From positions 1 to 32,614 of the IMG/VR virus record IMGVR_UViG_3300025168_000344: 32,614 nucleotides of DNA; one strand, written 5' to 3'. The notes below the pieces were generated by a model, which was not told the DNA's origin, did not search any database, and saw nothing but the letters and a program-made list of their open reading frames with translations. The DNA is from a virus. Made by a program: the position numbers and the translations under genes. Positions 6,873 to 14,876 of this stretch are shown in pieces (the stretch's first letter is position 1; each line of letters opens with the position of its first letter).

Positions 6873-8816
6873 TTAAGCTATCTTGCAGGCACTCCAACCA
6901 CAGGACTTACATGTCTCACACCCAGACTCAAAAACTATGTTTGGACTATCACAACAAGAGTTCTCTGGAGTAAAGTTTGTTACTTCATTTATAGCTTGTT
7001 CTTCAATTCCAAAACCATCTAGGGCAAGCTGTTCGGTTTTATCAGTATTACCTTTTACCAAAACTTCTTTTTCTCTACTACCAGCTCTGTATACAGTAAT
7101 ACCCTTGCATCCCTCTTCCCACGCAAGAATGTATGCTTTTTCAACATCTTCTATAGTGGCAGAATTAGCAAAGTTTATTGTTTTAGATATTCCAGAATCA
7201 CAGGATTTTTGAAAGGCTGCTTGCATTAACACATGGTCTTCCGGAGAAATTTCAGGAGCGGTAGCGTATACAGCTTTTGCCCAATCTGGAACTTCGGGTA
7301 CAGATTCTAAGGCACCGCCTTCGGCTAAGTAATCCATTAGGTCTTCTGAATAAAAATTATGTTTTTTGGCATCTGACTCAAAATATTTATTTATATAGTT
7401 TAAAGTTTTACCTTCTAATATATTTTGTTTTTTCCAAGCTAATGCAAAGGTAGGCTCAATACCACTAGAAGTATCAGCTATCATTGATATTGTTCCTGTT
7501 GGTGCAACTGTTAATCTACAGTGATTTCTAAATCTTTCTGTTTCTCGGTCGTAGTTACTGTTCTCCCAAGCTGGAAATGTACCTCTTGATTCAGCAAGTG
7601 CTAAAGATTTTTTATCAGACCAATCTCTAACCTTACTCATAATAGACAACCCAATGTCTTTTGCTAAGTCAGAAGAATAAGGAATCTGCATTTGTATAAG
7701 TAAATCTGCAAACCCCATAATACCTAATCCAATTTTTCGTGTAGCCTTAGTCATCTTTTCTATTTCAGGTGTAGCATATTTATTCGCATCAATAACATTA
7801 TCTAAAAAATGCACTGAGGTGTTTACCACTTCTTCTAATCTAGTCCAATCTATTTTTTCTTCCCACCCATGAGTAGGTCCTTCAGAAGGGGTATAAAATT
7901 TAGCTAGGTTTATAGAACCTAAGTTGCAAGATTCATTCCCTAGTAGAGGCTGTTCTCCACAAGGATTAGTAGCAATCATTTCTCCATATTGCTCACTAAC
8001 ATGATTATCTTTATTCACTTGGTCTAAGAATATCATCCCGGGTTCGCCATTTCTCCATGCACCATCAACAATTTTATTAAATACGTCTCGTGCATTTAGA
8101 CTTCCATCAATAGAATTACTCTTAGGGTTTATTAAATTATATTCCATATTATTTACTACGGCATTCATAAAGTTTGAATCAACCCCAACAGAAATATTAA
8201 AGTTATGTATGTCCCCCTCAGTCGCTTTACAAGTTATAAAGTCTAAAATATCTGGGTGGTAGATAGACATAACTGCCATATTAGCCCCATCTCTCTTACC
8301 GCCTTGGGTAATCATAGAAGAAACTCTAGAAAGTGTCTTTAAAACTTCAATAGGCCCGCAGGCAATACCATGAGTAGATTGAATTTTATCCCCTCTAGGT
8401 CTAAGTTTAGATAGAGAAAATCCTGTACCACCTCCAAATTTCTGTACCATCGCTGCATCGTGTGCTGCTTTCATTATACCTTCCATACTATCTTCTAGTG
8501 GTAATACAAAACATGCGGATAAAGTTCCTTGTTCTGTACCGGCATTCATAAGTGTTGGAGAGTTTGGGACAAATTCTAGGTTTTTCATCATCATGAAAAA
8601 ATCCTTCTCTGTCAAAGAGGCTTCAACGGGTAAAGATAAATAGTCATTGTCTACTGAAGCAATAGCTTTTGCTACCCTTCTAAATAAATCTGTAGGAGAC
8701 TCAACTATTTCAGAGTCTGAGTTTTTTAATAGATATCTGTGTTCTAAAATAACATTTGCTTGTTCGGATAATTGAACCTGTTCTTCTGTTTTTATTGTGT
8801 TTATTTCTGTCGTCAT
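6873..8816 (-). CDS. nrdJ: B12-dependent (class II) ribonucleotide reductase
   Basis: A 647-residue enzyme reducing ribonucleotides to deoxyribonucleotides with adenosylcobalamin, supplying dNTPs for phage DNA synthesis. Catalytic residues are visible: C102 in GTLSACFVLP and C297 in ESCNLGSINL (redox pair), and the radical-site loop N284-P-C286-G-E288. Also present are KFGGGTGFSLSKLRPRG, GGKRDGANM and PTGTISMIAD. The C-terminus carries a Cys cluster (CCDS, CETCKSCGWSAC) as in NrdJ proteins, used for thiol relay or zinc binding. No ATP-cone is seen. No NrdB-like small subunit is present in the window, consistent with class II. It lies between terminase and portal with its own promoter-like box. 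The GGAGG site is 11 bases from the ATG, slightly far. Confidence 0.93.
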   Translation of the reverse strand: MTTEINTIKTEEQVQLSEQANVILEHRYLLKNSDSEIVESPTDLFRRVAKAIASVDNDYLSLPVEASLTEKDFFMMMKNLEFVPNSPTLMNAGTEQGTLSACFVLPLEDSMEGIMKAAHDAAMVQKFGGGTGFSLSKLRPRGDKIQSTHGIACGPIEVLKTLSRVSSMITQGGKRDGANMAVMSIYHPDILDFITCKATEGDIHNFNISVGVDSNFMNAVVNNMEYNLINPKSNSIDGSLNARDVFNKIVDGAWRNGEPGMIFLDQVNKDNHVSEQYGEMIATNPCGEQPLLGNESCNLGSINLAKFYTPSEGPTHGWEEKIDWTRLEEVVNTSVHFLDNVIDANKYATPEIEKMTKATRKIGLGIMGFADLLIQMQIPYSSDLAKDIGLSIMSKVRDWSDKKSLALAESRGTFPAWENSNYDRETERFRNHCRLTVAPTGTISMIADTSSGIEPTFALAWKKQNILEGKTLNYINKYFESDAKKHNFYSEDLMDYLAEGGALESVPEVPDWAKAVYATAPEISPEDHVLMQAAFQKSCDSGISKTINFANSATIEDVEKAYILAWEEGCKGITVYRAGSREKEVLVKGNTDKTEQLALDGFGIEEQAINEVTNFTPENSCCDSPNIVFESGCETCKSCGWSACKIA

Positions 8817-8837
8817 GAAACTAAGGGCCTCCCTATA

Positions 8838-8870
8838 TCATTATATTTGTTTTATTATATCTATTACTTT
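8838..8870 (-). promoter_or_regulatory. Promoter-like region upstream of nrdJ
   Basis: Two TATAAT words on the minus strand at 8859-8854 and 8845-8840, in GTAATAGATATAATAAAAC and AAATATAATGATATAG. The first resembles the late box but has GATATAATA in place of AGTATAATA. It lies in the short gap after the terminase stop, so nrdJ may be transcribed separately from the packaging genes. A small AGGG-AGG-CCCT dyad overlaps the ribosome site. Confidence 0.4.
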
Positions 8871-10540
8871 CTATAAGAGCAATATAAGCATAATCCTCTT
8901 TCTGGAACCCAAAAAGAAGGACTACATACTAGCTCTTTACACTGAGGATTTGGTGCCGAAGTTGCCCTCTCACTTGGATTAACCGGCTCCATTTGTAAGG
9001 GGTTTAATGCTGACAACTTTTTCTGTTGTTCTTCACTAAGCCCTTTTCTCTCATTATCCATCTGTTTACGACTCTCAGGAGTCTCCCCGGGACTGATTGC
9101 ATTGAACCAATCCGTTGCACTGCCCAAGTCTACAAACTTATAAGCTGTATCGTGGGCTGCCTGTAAAGCCATTGCGATTGAAAAAAAAGCATCCCCGTGT
9201 CCCATTGGAGTATCCGGAGCTTTCAAATCATTACTTACAGACAGAATGTGCTGCTTCTGCCGCTCATCCTTTATTAGTTTTAATATACCAGAATGAACAA
9301 ATTTTTCGAAGACTCCAGCCATGGTATTTTTACTTTTTCTTGTGAAATTCATGGGTCGCCACTTAGGGTCTAAACCACGGTCTTCGAGCTCCCCTCGAGT
9401 GTTATCAATATAACCCTCATCTAAATCAAAATTCTCTGCTACTTCATTTAAAAATTCTATTTGGTCGGAGTAACTCCACCCGTCTAAAAAGGAAGAATGA
9501 ATTTGCTGTAACTCCTCACCTCGTTTTCTAAACAATACTAAATGAGATGGGTGTTTTTTCTTACCCACATCAAATCCACCAAAAACTTGGTCGCCAGATT
9601 CCCAATCAGCAAACTTCTTAGTTGTTGGAAATGACCTAAGAGTCTCGTCTTCACATTTTGTAATATCTTCTTCATTGAAATAAGCCTCTGTGGCAAAATG
9701 TGGTACCAACATAAACTCTGATGCAAATGATTTAGGTCTAGCTTTTTGTTGGGATAATAAATACTTCTCATCCATTATCTCTGGAGCCAGTACTCGTCTT
9801 CCGGGAACTGGGTCTAAGGCTGGTAGTACTCTAGATTTGAACCGTTCATCGTCTTGTAGTTTAGCTAATAAATCTCCGGGCATCATGGGTGTACCTACCA
9901 CAATAATCGGTGCTGTCTTCAAAGGTATAAATAAGCTTTCTGTCATAAAGTGGTCTTCAACCTTTGTTATTTGTCCAATATTCAGTGGGTTTTCAGGGTC
10001 TCTCAATACGTCATCTGCAATCAAGGCACCATTTACGTGCATCCCTCTTTTAAAAGAAAATAATCCACCATGCATAATATCCATTGGTTGATTGTTTTTA
10101 TAGAACCTTGCAGAATAATCTGCTTTAGGATTTCTGTTTATAAGTAACTCTGGAATAATAGGATTTCTAGAAATTGTTTTATTTATTTCTGCGATATGAT
10201 ATTTAGCCATACCATCACTATAAGAAAGATATAGGATTGACATGTCTCTCGGAGCTTTTAAAAGTCTCCAAACACTAAAAGCATGACCCAAAATAGTAGA
10301 CTTGAAATGCCCTCTAGGCAATACTCCCACATAATTTAGACCTGTTTCTAAACATTCTTCAATATCTTCAGCTAATAAGGACACATGCCATGCTTTAAAG
10401 TATTCAGGGTTATCATAAGATAACGCCCAAATGTTTTCTATAAACTCTCTAAAGCTACCAACTTCATATCTTTTTTGTTCTAATAAACCATCAGATAGCA
10501 TATTAAATGCGTTTTCAACGCTAACTATATCTTTAGGCAT
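8864..10540 (-). CDS. terL: Terminase large subunit
   Basis: A 558-residue packaging motor. The ATPase half shows Walker A at 74-82 (LPRGHFKST), Walker B at 173-179 (LIADDVL) and the coupling motif VVGTP at 214-218. The nuclease half shows acidic residues D324 (GGFDVGKKKH), D379 (YIDNTRGE) and the GHGDAFFSIA block with D450. After residue 460 there is an extra tail ending in four cysteines (about 534, 539, 551, 554), a possible zinc ribbon not typical of terminases. It follows the small subunit with a two-base gap; the ribosome site is weak, so coupling to the upstream gene is likely. Its packaging class (cos, pac or other) cannot be told from the sequence alone. Confidence 0.92.
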   Translation of the reverse strand: MPKDIVSVENAFNMLSDGLLEQKRYEVGSFREFIENIWALSYDNPEYFKAWHVSLLAEDIEECLETGLNYVGVLPRGHFKSTILGHAFSVWRLLKAPRDMSILYLSYSDGMAKYHIAEINKTISRNPIIPELLINRNPKADYSARFYKNNQPMDIMHGGLFSFKRGMHVNGALIADDVLRDPENPLNIGQITKVEDHFMTESLFIPLKTAPIIVVGTPMMPGDLLAKLQDDERFKSRVLPALDPVPGRRVLAPEIMDEKYLLSQQKARPKSFASEFMLVPHFATEAYFNEEDITKCEDETLRSFPTTKKFADWESGDQVFGGFDVGKKKHPSHLVLFRKRGEELQQIHSSFLDGWSYSDQIEFLNEVAENFDLDEGYIDNTRGELEDRGLDPKWRPMNFTRKSKNTMAGVFEKFVHSGILKLIKDERQKQHILSVSNDLKAPDTPMGHGDAFFSIAMALQAAHDTAYKFVDLGSATDWFNAISPGETPESRKQMDNERKGLSEEQQKKLSALNPLQMEPVNPSERATSAPNPQCKELVCSPSFWVPERGLCLYCSYRK

Positions 10541-10542
10541 CT

Positions 10543-11043
10543 TTATACATCTCTGTGTTTTTGTTCAATAGTTTTCAACTTAACTCCAATTCTTTTTAGA
10601 ATTTCTGCGTCAGATATTTCTTCTATTAAAACAGCCATTATGTCTTGAACAAATTCCATATTTATCATTCCTTGAAGAACATCTCTCTGACCCTTTATAC
10701 CTATATCAGCTGCTCTAGCTGCGTCTAAGGGGCGGTCAAAGGTCAATCCTTTGATTTCCCTACCTGCCTTATTAGCAAGCTCGGTATAAGTGTCTAACTG
10801 CTCCGTTTGTAGTCGTGCAAATCTTTGACCCTCTGACTCTGCTAAATCCCTTTGGGTATCCGCTATAGCAACAGCTTTCTGTTCACCCCATTTATCTTTC
10901 TTAGCCCACATATAAATAGTGGGAGGAGCTACAGCGTGCTCATCTGTAGAGACTTCCTCAGCAATTTGTTTAGCTGTTTTGTCTCCTTGTAGGAATAATC
11001 CCATTGCTTTTAGTTTTATTTCATCAGGTATATGTTTAGGCAT
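10543..11043 (-). CDS. terS: Terminase small subunit
   Basis: A 166-residue DNA-binding partner of the large terminase. Residues 8-53 form a helix-turn-helix (MGLFLQGDKTAKQIAEE) followed by PPTIYMWAKKDKWGEQK, a pattern common in small terminases of the Terminase_2/HTH type. Residues 60-166 are helical, as expected for the oligomerisation region. It sits two bases upstream of the large subunit with an AAGGA site before its ATG. The assignment rests on fold pattern and neighbour; no conserved catalytic residue exists in this family. Confidence 0.8.
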   Translation of the reverse strand: MPKHIPDEIKLKAMGLFLQGDKTAKQIAEEVSTDEHAVAPPTIYMWAKKDKWGEQKAVAIADTQRDLAESEGQRFARLQTEQLDTYTELANKAGREIKGLTFDRPLDAARAADIGIKGQRDVLQGMINMEFVQDIMAVLIEEISDAEILKRIGVKLKTIEQKHRDV

Positions 11044-11048
11044 ACTTT

Positions 11049-11564
11049 TTAGTCCTTAAATTGGTCATATATACTATTAGAATCATTTATTCCATATCCA
11101 GCGGTTGAAGCATGTTGAGAATCTATGTTCCCCCCTAATGGACTTCCATCAGAGTTTAAGAATTGAGAAAAATCCCAGTATCCTGTTTTGTCTGTATGTG
11201 CTGTATAGCAACTAGGAACTTTTACTTTTGCTCCATGAGGTAATTTCATCTCATCAAACTGTATTCCTATTTCTCCTCTAGTACAAACTCCAGCCCAAAT
11301 ATGTTCTTGTTTATTAATAGGCGTGTAGTTCTGTCTCTTTAAAAGAGTCCCTGTAGTTCTTTGTAAATCTTTTACTTCTTGATTACTTCCACATTTAGCA
11401 AACTTACACCATACAACAGTGCCATATTTATTTTTAATATCTTCAATAGTAGGTAATTTTTTGGGAAATTTATCTTTATATTCCCTTTTCTTTACTTCCT
11501 TCTTGCCCGGAAAAGCCATAGTAAAACCTCTTACTACCTTTTGTAGTCCACCTGCAATACTCAT
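11049..11564 (-). CDS. Hypothetical protein between ruvC and terminase
   Basis: Unrecognised protein of 171 residues from the chosen start. A longer reading to 11606 adds 14 residues that overlap ruvC; the internal ATG at 11564 is preferred because AAAGGAGG lies seven bases before it and the gap to the ruvC stop is then one base. The N-terminus is Lys-rich. Residues 47-160 are strand-rich with cysteines in WCKFAKCG, GVCTRGEIG and VPSCYTA, which could bind metal or be coincidental. The C-terminus is Asn/Ser/Asp-rich. It sits between recombination and packaging genes; no function is proposed. Confidence 0.65.
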   Translation of the reverse strand: MSIAGGLQKVVRGFTMAFPGKKEVKKREYKDKFPKKLPTIEDIKNKYGTVVWCKFAKCGSNQEVKDLQRTTGTLLKRQNYTPINKQEHIWAGVCTRGEIGIQFDEMKLPHGAKVKVPSCYTAHTDKTGYWDFSQFLNSDGSPLGGNIDSQHASTAGYGINDSNSIYDQFKD

Positions 11565-11565
11565 A

Positions 11566-12021
11566 CTAGAACCTCCTTTTGTTCCATAACGCAATACATG
11601 CTGCATCTGCGTAATCTTGTTCGGGGAATTTATCTCCCCACTTTTCTTCAGCGAATCTTTTGATTTCGTCTTTTTTTACATTTCCTTTTCCAACCACATT
11701 TTTTTTCCATGTATTGTTATCTACACGTACAGTTGGAATACCCTGTAACACCAGAATTGCCCATACTGCCCCAACTACACTAGCCAGTGTTCCCACTACA
11801 CTTCTGTTTTGAGCAAATATGGATGCTTCTATTGTTGCAAAGTCTATGTTATTTATTGTACTAATTTCCTTAGAAAAATTAGATATTAATTCGGGGAACC
11901 TTTCTTCAAAAGGCTTTTTGATATCACATCCCCATTTGTACAAACACACTAATTCTTCTTGTGGGTTAACCACTGCTCCATGAATTGCCTTACTAGATGT
12001 ATCTAACCCTAAATACATCAT
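11566..12021 (-). CDS. ruvC: RuvC-like Holliday junction resolvase
   Basis: A 151-residue RNase H-fold nuclease that cuts four-way junctions, probably to debranch replicated phage DNA before packaging. The four acidic residues are at D7 (LGLDTSSKA), E65 (TIEASIFAQNRS), D136 and D139 (QDYADAACIA), almost the same spacing as E. coli RuvC (7, 66, 138, 141). VVGKGNVKKDEI matches the basic loop before the last helix. The length is close to E. coli RuvC. Its ATG overlaps the TGA of the preceding gene (ATGATG), with GGTGA acting as a weak ribosome site, so the two are coupled. It is one of four nuclease-like genes within a 4-kb block around recA. Confidence 0.9.
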   Translation of the reverse strand: MMYLGLDTSSKAIHGAVVNPQEELVCLYKWGCDIKKPFEERFPELISNFSKEISTINNIDFATIEASIFAQNRSVVGTLASVVGAVWAILVLQGIPTVRVDNNTWKKNVVGKGNVKKDEIKRFAEEKWGDKFPEQDYADAACIALWNKRRF

Positions 12022-12521
12022 ATTCTTTCACCATGAGTTCTTATGGTAACAATTCTACTAACAGTATTATAAGCTGTTGTATAGGTATTTAACAATCCTT
12101 GAGTCTTTTTTAGGGTAGCCTCTTGGTCAATAATTTCCCGTCTCATTTCCCTTAGAACTGCGTGGGTGTCCATAATCTCACCTTTTAATTCATCTCTGGT
12201 AGGCTTTTTTTTATCTTTTTCCTCATACAGTTGAACAGTTCTATACAAAGCCGTGCTATAACCTTCATCGAAAGCTGCATTCAAAGCACCTACTTTAGAT
12301 TCAATATCAGCTATTTTAGTTTCAAGATAAGCTTTGTAACCACCATACATAGCTAAGAAATCAGCTAATATTTTATTATCATAAGTATTTAATTTAGAGA
12401 ACTCTAAGGTATTGTTATCTTCTAAGTCAACAGCTAGTGGCGGTAAACCCAAAGAATCAACTTCTTTTTGGGCCTTCCCTAGAGCTTTCATTGGAGTCCA
12501 TTTAGTTTCTCTTTCTTCCAT
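12018..12521 (-). CDS. Coiled-coil protein between Cas4-like nuclease and ruvC
   Basis: A 167-residue helical, charged protein. A longer ORF to 12563 would overlap the preceding gene; ATG at 12521 is chosen because it falls one base after the upstream TAA. The ribosome site is weak. Residues 30-60 include TLEFSKLNTYDNKILADFLAM; residues 60-150 are coiled-coil-like (RDELKGEIMDTHAVLREMRR). The position between recombination nucleases would fit a recombination mediator or nuclease partner, but no family signature was found, so the role is unknown. Confidence 0.6.
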   Translation of the reverse strand: MEERETKWTPMKALGKAQKEVDSLGLPPLAVDLEDNNTLEFSKLNTYDNKILADFLAMYGGYKAYLETKIADIESKVGALNAAFDEGYSTALYRTVQLYEEKDKKKPTRDELKGEIMDTHAVLREMRREIIDQEATLKKTQGLLNTYTTAYNTVSRIVTIRTHGERI

Positions 12522-12522
12522 G

Positions 12523-13194
12523 TTAATAAGTCTCAACCTTTCGGCAATTACACCATGTTGCACCAGAACATTTTTCGGGTGGTATTAGCATTTCTTGTAT
12601 TCTAAAACATCGTTTTAATATTTCATCCCACTGCACTAAGTCTTTCTCAACCAAAAAGGTTTTTATTTTCTGGTCATTCTTATTTTCGTATAGTACAGTC
12701 CCCATATCATAGTTACCCATATTTAAATACATTTGAATTTGTATTTGATGTTCTGGTTTAGGTTTCTTCAGCTTAGAAAACCCAGCAGTATTTATAGATT
12801 TTAGTTCAATTGGTAGAGTACCATAAGTATAGTGTTTAATTAAAAAGTCAATCCTACCTGAAATTGGAGGTATTTCCTGCTTTACTGAAACCTCCCTATC
12901 AATTAAAATGTTCATGTCAGTCAGCCATTTCCCAACCCTATCTTCTAAATAATTCCCGTTTTGAAATATTCTTTGTAAGTTTGGTGGCAATGGTTGGTCT
13001 ACCATTTTACCATGATAACAGAGCCATACGTATTTATCACAAGCGTTACTAATAACAGAAGGGTGAAATACACCACCTCTAGGAGCAAACATAGTGTCTG
13101 CTAAGTAATCATCAATTAGTTCACTCAACCATAAATCTTTCGGAGCTGGTTTGTTTGTTCTATCTACTGGTTTAATTTGTTTAATTCCAGCCAT
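12523..13194 (-). CDS. Cas4-like PD-(D/E)XK exonuclease
   Basis: A 223-residue nuclease of the Cas4/RecB type. The core shows D116 (SGRIDFLI), E130-x-K132 (PIELKSI) and Q/Y residues in HQIQIQMYL. C52 (ISNACDKYVW) together with C209, C215 and C217 (CSGATWCNC) match the four-cysteine Fe-S arrangement of Cas4/AddB nucleases. The family resects DNA ends, and in phages it usually works in recombination or DNA processing next to RecA. No CRISPR array or cas1/cas2 is present in the window. AAAGGA lies seven bases before the ATG. The end overlaps the next gene's coding region by about two bases and its start overlaps the Vsr-like gene by 31 bases. Confidence 0.85.
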   Translation of the reverse strand: MAGIKQIKPVDRTNKPAPKDLWLSELIDDYLADTMFAPRGGVFHPSVISNACDKYVWLCYHGKMVDQPLPPNLQRIFQNGNYLEDRVGKWLTDMNILIDREVSVKQEIPPISGRIDFLIKHYTYGTLPIELKSINTAGFSKLKKPKPEHQIQIQMYLNMGNYDMGTVLYENKNDQKIKTFLVEKDLVQWDEILKRCFRIQEMLIPPEKCSGATWCNCRKVETY

Positions 13195-13469
13195 AATTTG
13201 TCCTTTATATCTTTTTTTGTAGTTTCTGTTATATGAATTATACCTTCTATCTCAGGATACTCTTTCAAATCTTCATCTCTTTTGCGGTCTCTTTTTATAT
13301 TGTGCCCATATACTCCGTCAGCTTCAACTACTCTTTGTATTTCTGAAACATAAAAATCCACTGTATATGGAGGAAAACTTGTTTGTTGTGAATATCTTAT
13401 GCCAAATTCATCTAAGCAATCAGCAATAATATTCTCTTGTTTGGTATATTCTTTAGGAGGTAAGTTCAT
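13164..13469 (-). CDS. Vsr/DUF559-like endonuclease
   Basis: A 101-residue protein from the ATG at 13469, which has GAGGAG eight bases upstream (an ORF start at 13484 would add five residues without a better site). It shows the Vsr-like core: TVDFY with D38, then VVEADG with E49 and D51, then a His at 55 and basic residues (GHNIKRDRKRD). This matches small PD-(D/E)XK endonucleases of the DUF559/very-short-patch type that nick or cut DNA. It overlaps the recA end by 17 bases and the Cas4-like gene by 31 bases, so it is part of the recombination operon. Substrate and sequence specificity are unknown. Confidence 0.75.
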   Translation of the reverse strand: MNLPPKEYTKQENIIADCLDEFGIRYSQQTSFPPYTVDFYVSEIQRVVEADGVYGHNIKRDRKRDEDLKEYPEIEGIIHITETTKKDIKDKLWLELNKLNQ

Positions 13470-14424
13470 TTTGTAACTCCTCAAACAAAGAAGGAGTCTC
13501 TAAAAATAACTTCTTTAGTCCATTTAAACCTTGAACCTTTGTTCCTTCATATGTATACCATGTACCAGCTTGTTTTATAATTCCTGCTGCAATACCATCT
13601 CGCATGAAGGTCTCAATAATATCTATGCCCCCATCTGATTTAAAAGGAACCACAACTGACTTCCAGTTCTCTCCACCTATCTTAGATTTATGCATTCGTA
13701 CTTGCATATCAAACCCAACAGTTTCTTCATTGCCATTTATTTCTTCTTTTATCCAGCCATCTCGTCTAACCTCTAACATTGCATGAGCATAAAAAGTCTG
13801 CCCTTGACCCCCCGGCCAAGTGTTTGTTGCACGTATACCCCCAATGCTTTGTCTCTGTTGGTTTATAGCAATAAGTGCTGAACCATTCTTTAGATATGGA
13901 AACAGTTTAGGAAAAACACTATTTACAAATCTACCTTGCCAAGCCATTGGATTATAGTCAAAATTACCCTTCGCAACTTCTTTTGCTATATCTGCAGGCA
14001 ATAAAGCTGCGACACTATCCAATACAACTACAGCAATACCTGCATCTAAACCTTCCTTAACATGTGCCATGGCTTCCACACCATTATCGGGTTGTGCAAC
14101 TAAAATTTTAGATTGGTCTACACCACATTTAGCCATCCAATCTTTATCATAAGACCTCTCTACATCTACCCACATAGCCTCTCCGCCCTCTTTTTGAGCA
14201 CTTGATACTACTAAAGAAGCCAGATATGATTTACCTACATTAGGAGGGCCATAAATCAAAGTAAATCTGTTCTTAGGTATTCCACCACCTAGTAACTTAT
14301 CTAGTTGAGGTAAATGAAATGGTATTTTTTCTACTGCTGCCACAGCTTCTCCCAAAGAAAAATTTAAAGTCTTGCTTTTTAATAGTTTTTCAATTGCACT
14401 ATTTGCGTCTTTATCCACTTTCAT
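13453..14424 (-). CDS. recA: RecA/UvsX-like recombinase
   Basis: A 323-residue strand-exchange ATPase. It shows Walker A at 59-66 (GPPNVGKS), the catalytic Glu in WVDVERS (E89), Walker B at 132-141 (VVVLDSVAAL, D136), the NQQRQSIGG switch near 188-196 and an L2-like loop. The C-terminal domain is short, as in phage versions. It would drive recombination-dependent replication and repair with the SSB-like protein and the nucleases nearby. The start is ambiguous: GGAGG is only one base from the ATG at 14424, but seven bases from the GTG two codons later (14418), which may be the real start. It overlaps the end of the MazG-like gene by 14 bases. Confidence 0.93.
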   Translation of the reverse strand: MKVDKDANSAIEKLLKSKTLNFSLGEAVAAVEKIPFHLPQLDKLLGGGIPKNRFTLIYGPPNVGKSYLASLVVSSAQKEGGEAMWVDVERSYDKDWMAKCGVDQSKILVAQPDNGVEAMAHVKEGLDAGIAVVVLDSVAALLPADIAKEVAKGNFDYNPMAWQGRFVNSVFPKLFPYLKNGSALIAINQQRQSIGGIRATNTWPGGQGQTFYAHAMLEVRRDGWIKEEINGNEETVGFDMQVRMHKSKIGGENWKSVVVPFKSDGGIDIIETFMRDGIAAGIIKQAGTWYTYEGTKVQGLNGLKKLFLETPSLFEELQNELTS

Positions 14425-14671
14425 GCCTCCTTCGTACAGACTCTGCCCACGAAAAGTAGGTCGCTGCTAATTCTACAAGTTCAATAAATAGTTTAGTATC
14501 ACTTTGCTTAAAAATTTCTTTTACAACATCTCCGTTTTTATCGGTTGTTATAAGGTTCCACCAAGAATCATCATGGTTTTGTTCACCGTATACCTTTACC
14601 TGTCTTTCTTTTTCGGCTAGTATCGCTTCTAATATAGTTACACCAACTAAGTCTTCTTTATTTAGAGTCAT
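14411..14671 (-). CDS. MazG-like NTP pyrophosphohydrolase fold, degenerate
   Basis: An 86-residue helical protein whose pattern resembles small phage MazG-like proteins: ILAEKERQVKVYGEQNHDD, then a variable part, then IELVELAATYFSWAESV. Active all-alpha pyrophosphohydrolases carry an EExxE-type metal site in the middle helix; the matching stretch here (TTDKNGDVVKEI) lacks that motif, so catalysis is doubtful. An AGGA site lies eight bases before the ATG, which overlaps the stop of the previous gene. It is probably a co-opted structural relative or a decayed enzyme; this is inferred by eye. Confidence 0.45.
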   Translation of the reverse strand: MTLNKEDLVGVTILEAILAEKERQVKVYGEQNHDDSWWNLITTDKNGDVVKEIFKQSDTKLFIELVELAATYFSWAESVRRRHESG

Positions 14672-14876
14672 CTAGCATATCCTCAATCTGTGTGTCTACC
14701 TTAACTTTTAGAAACTTCCAGACAACATCAGCTACTTTTTCAGCATCTTCTAGTTGTGGTTCTGTAGGTAGTTCGGTATCTATTTGGTCGACTGTTAGGT
14801 CAACTCTTCCGTATTGATTTTGTTCTAGTGGACCTACCCTAAAGGTAAATCCTAAGTGGGCACTAACTTTTGCCAT
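14658..14876 (-). CDS. Small hypothetical protein (72 aa)
   Basis: Unrecognised 72-residue acidic protein. The N-terminal half is strand-rich (HLGFTFRVGPLEQNQYGRVDL) and the C-terminal half helical (DAEKVADVVWKFLKVKVD). A GGAG site lies seven bases before the ATG, and the stop overlaps the next ATG. It is part of the replication/recombination operon. No function is proposed. Confidence 0.65.
   Translation of the reverse strand: MAKVSAHLGFTFRVGPLEQNQYGRVDLTVDQIDTELPTEPQLEDAEKVADVVWKFLKVKVDTQIEDMLDDSK

Noticed and set aside
9690-10091. Plus-strand 133-residue ORF in the terminase region
   Set aside because: It lies opposite conserved terminase motifs (Walker B, coupling motif), which explain the open frame.
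11565-11606. Longer start for the 185-residue reading of the protein upstream of terS
   Set aside because: It overlaps ruvC by 41 bases, while an internal ATG with AAAGGAGG seven bases upstream fits exactly after the ruvC stop.
12523-13194. Cas4-like protein as evidence of a CRISPR-Cas system
   Set aside because: No repeat-spacer array, cas1 or cas2 is present; Cas4-like nucleases occur widely in phage recombination operons.
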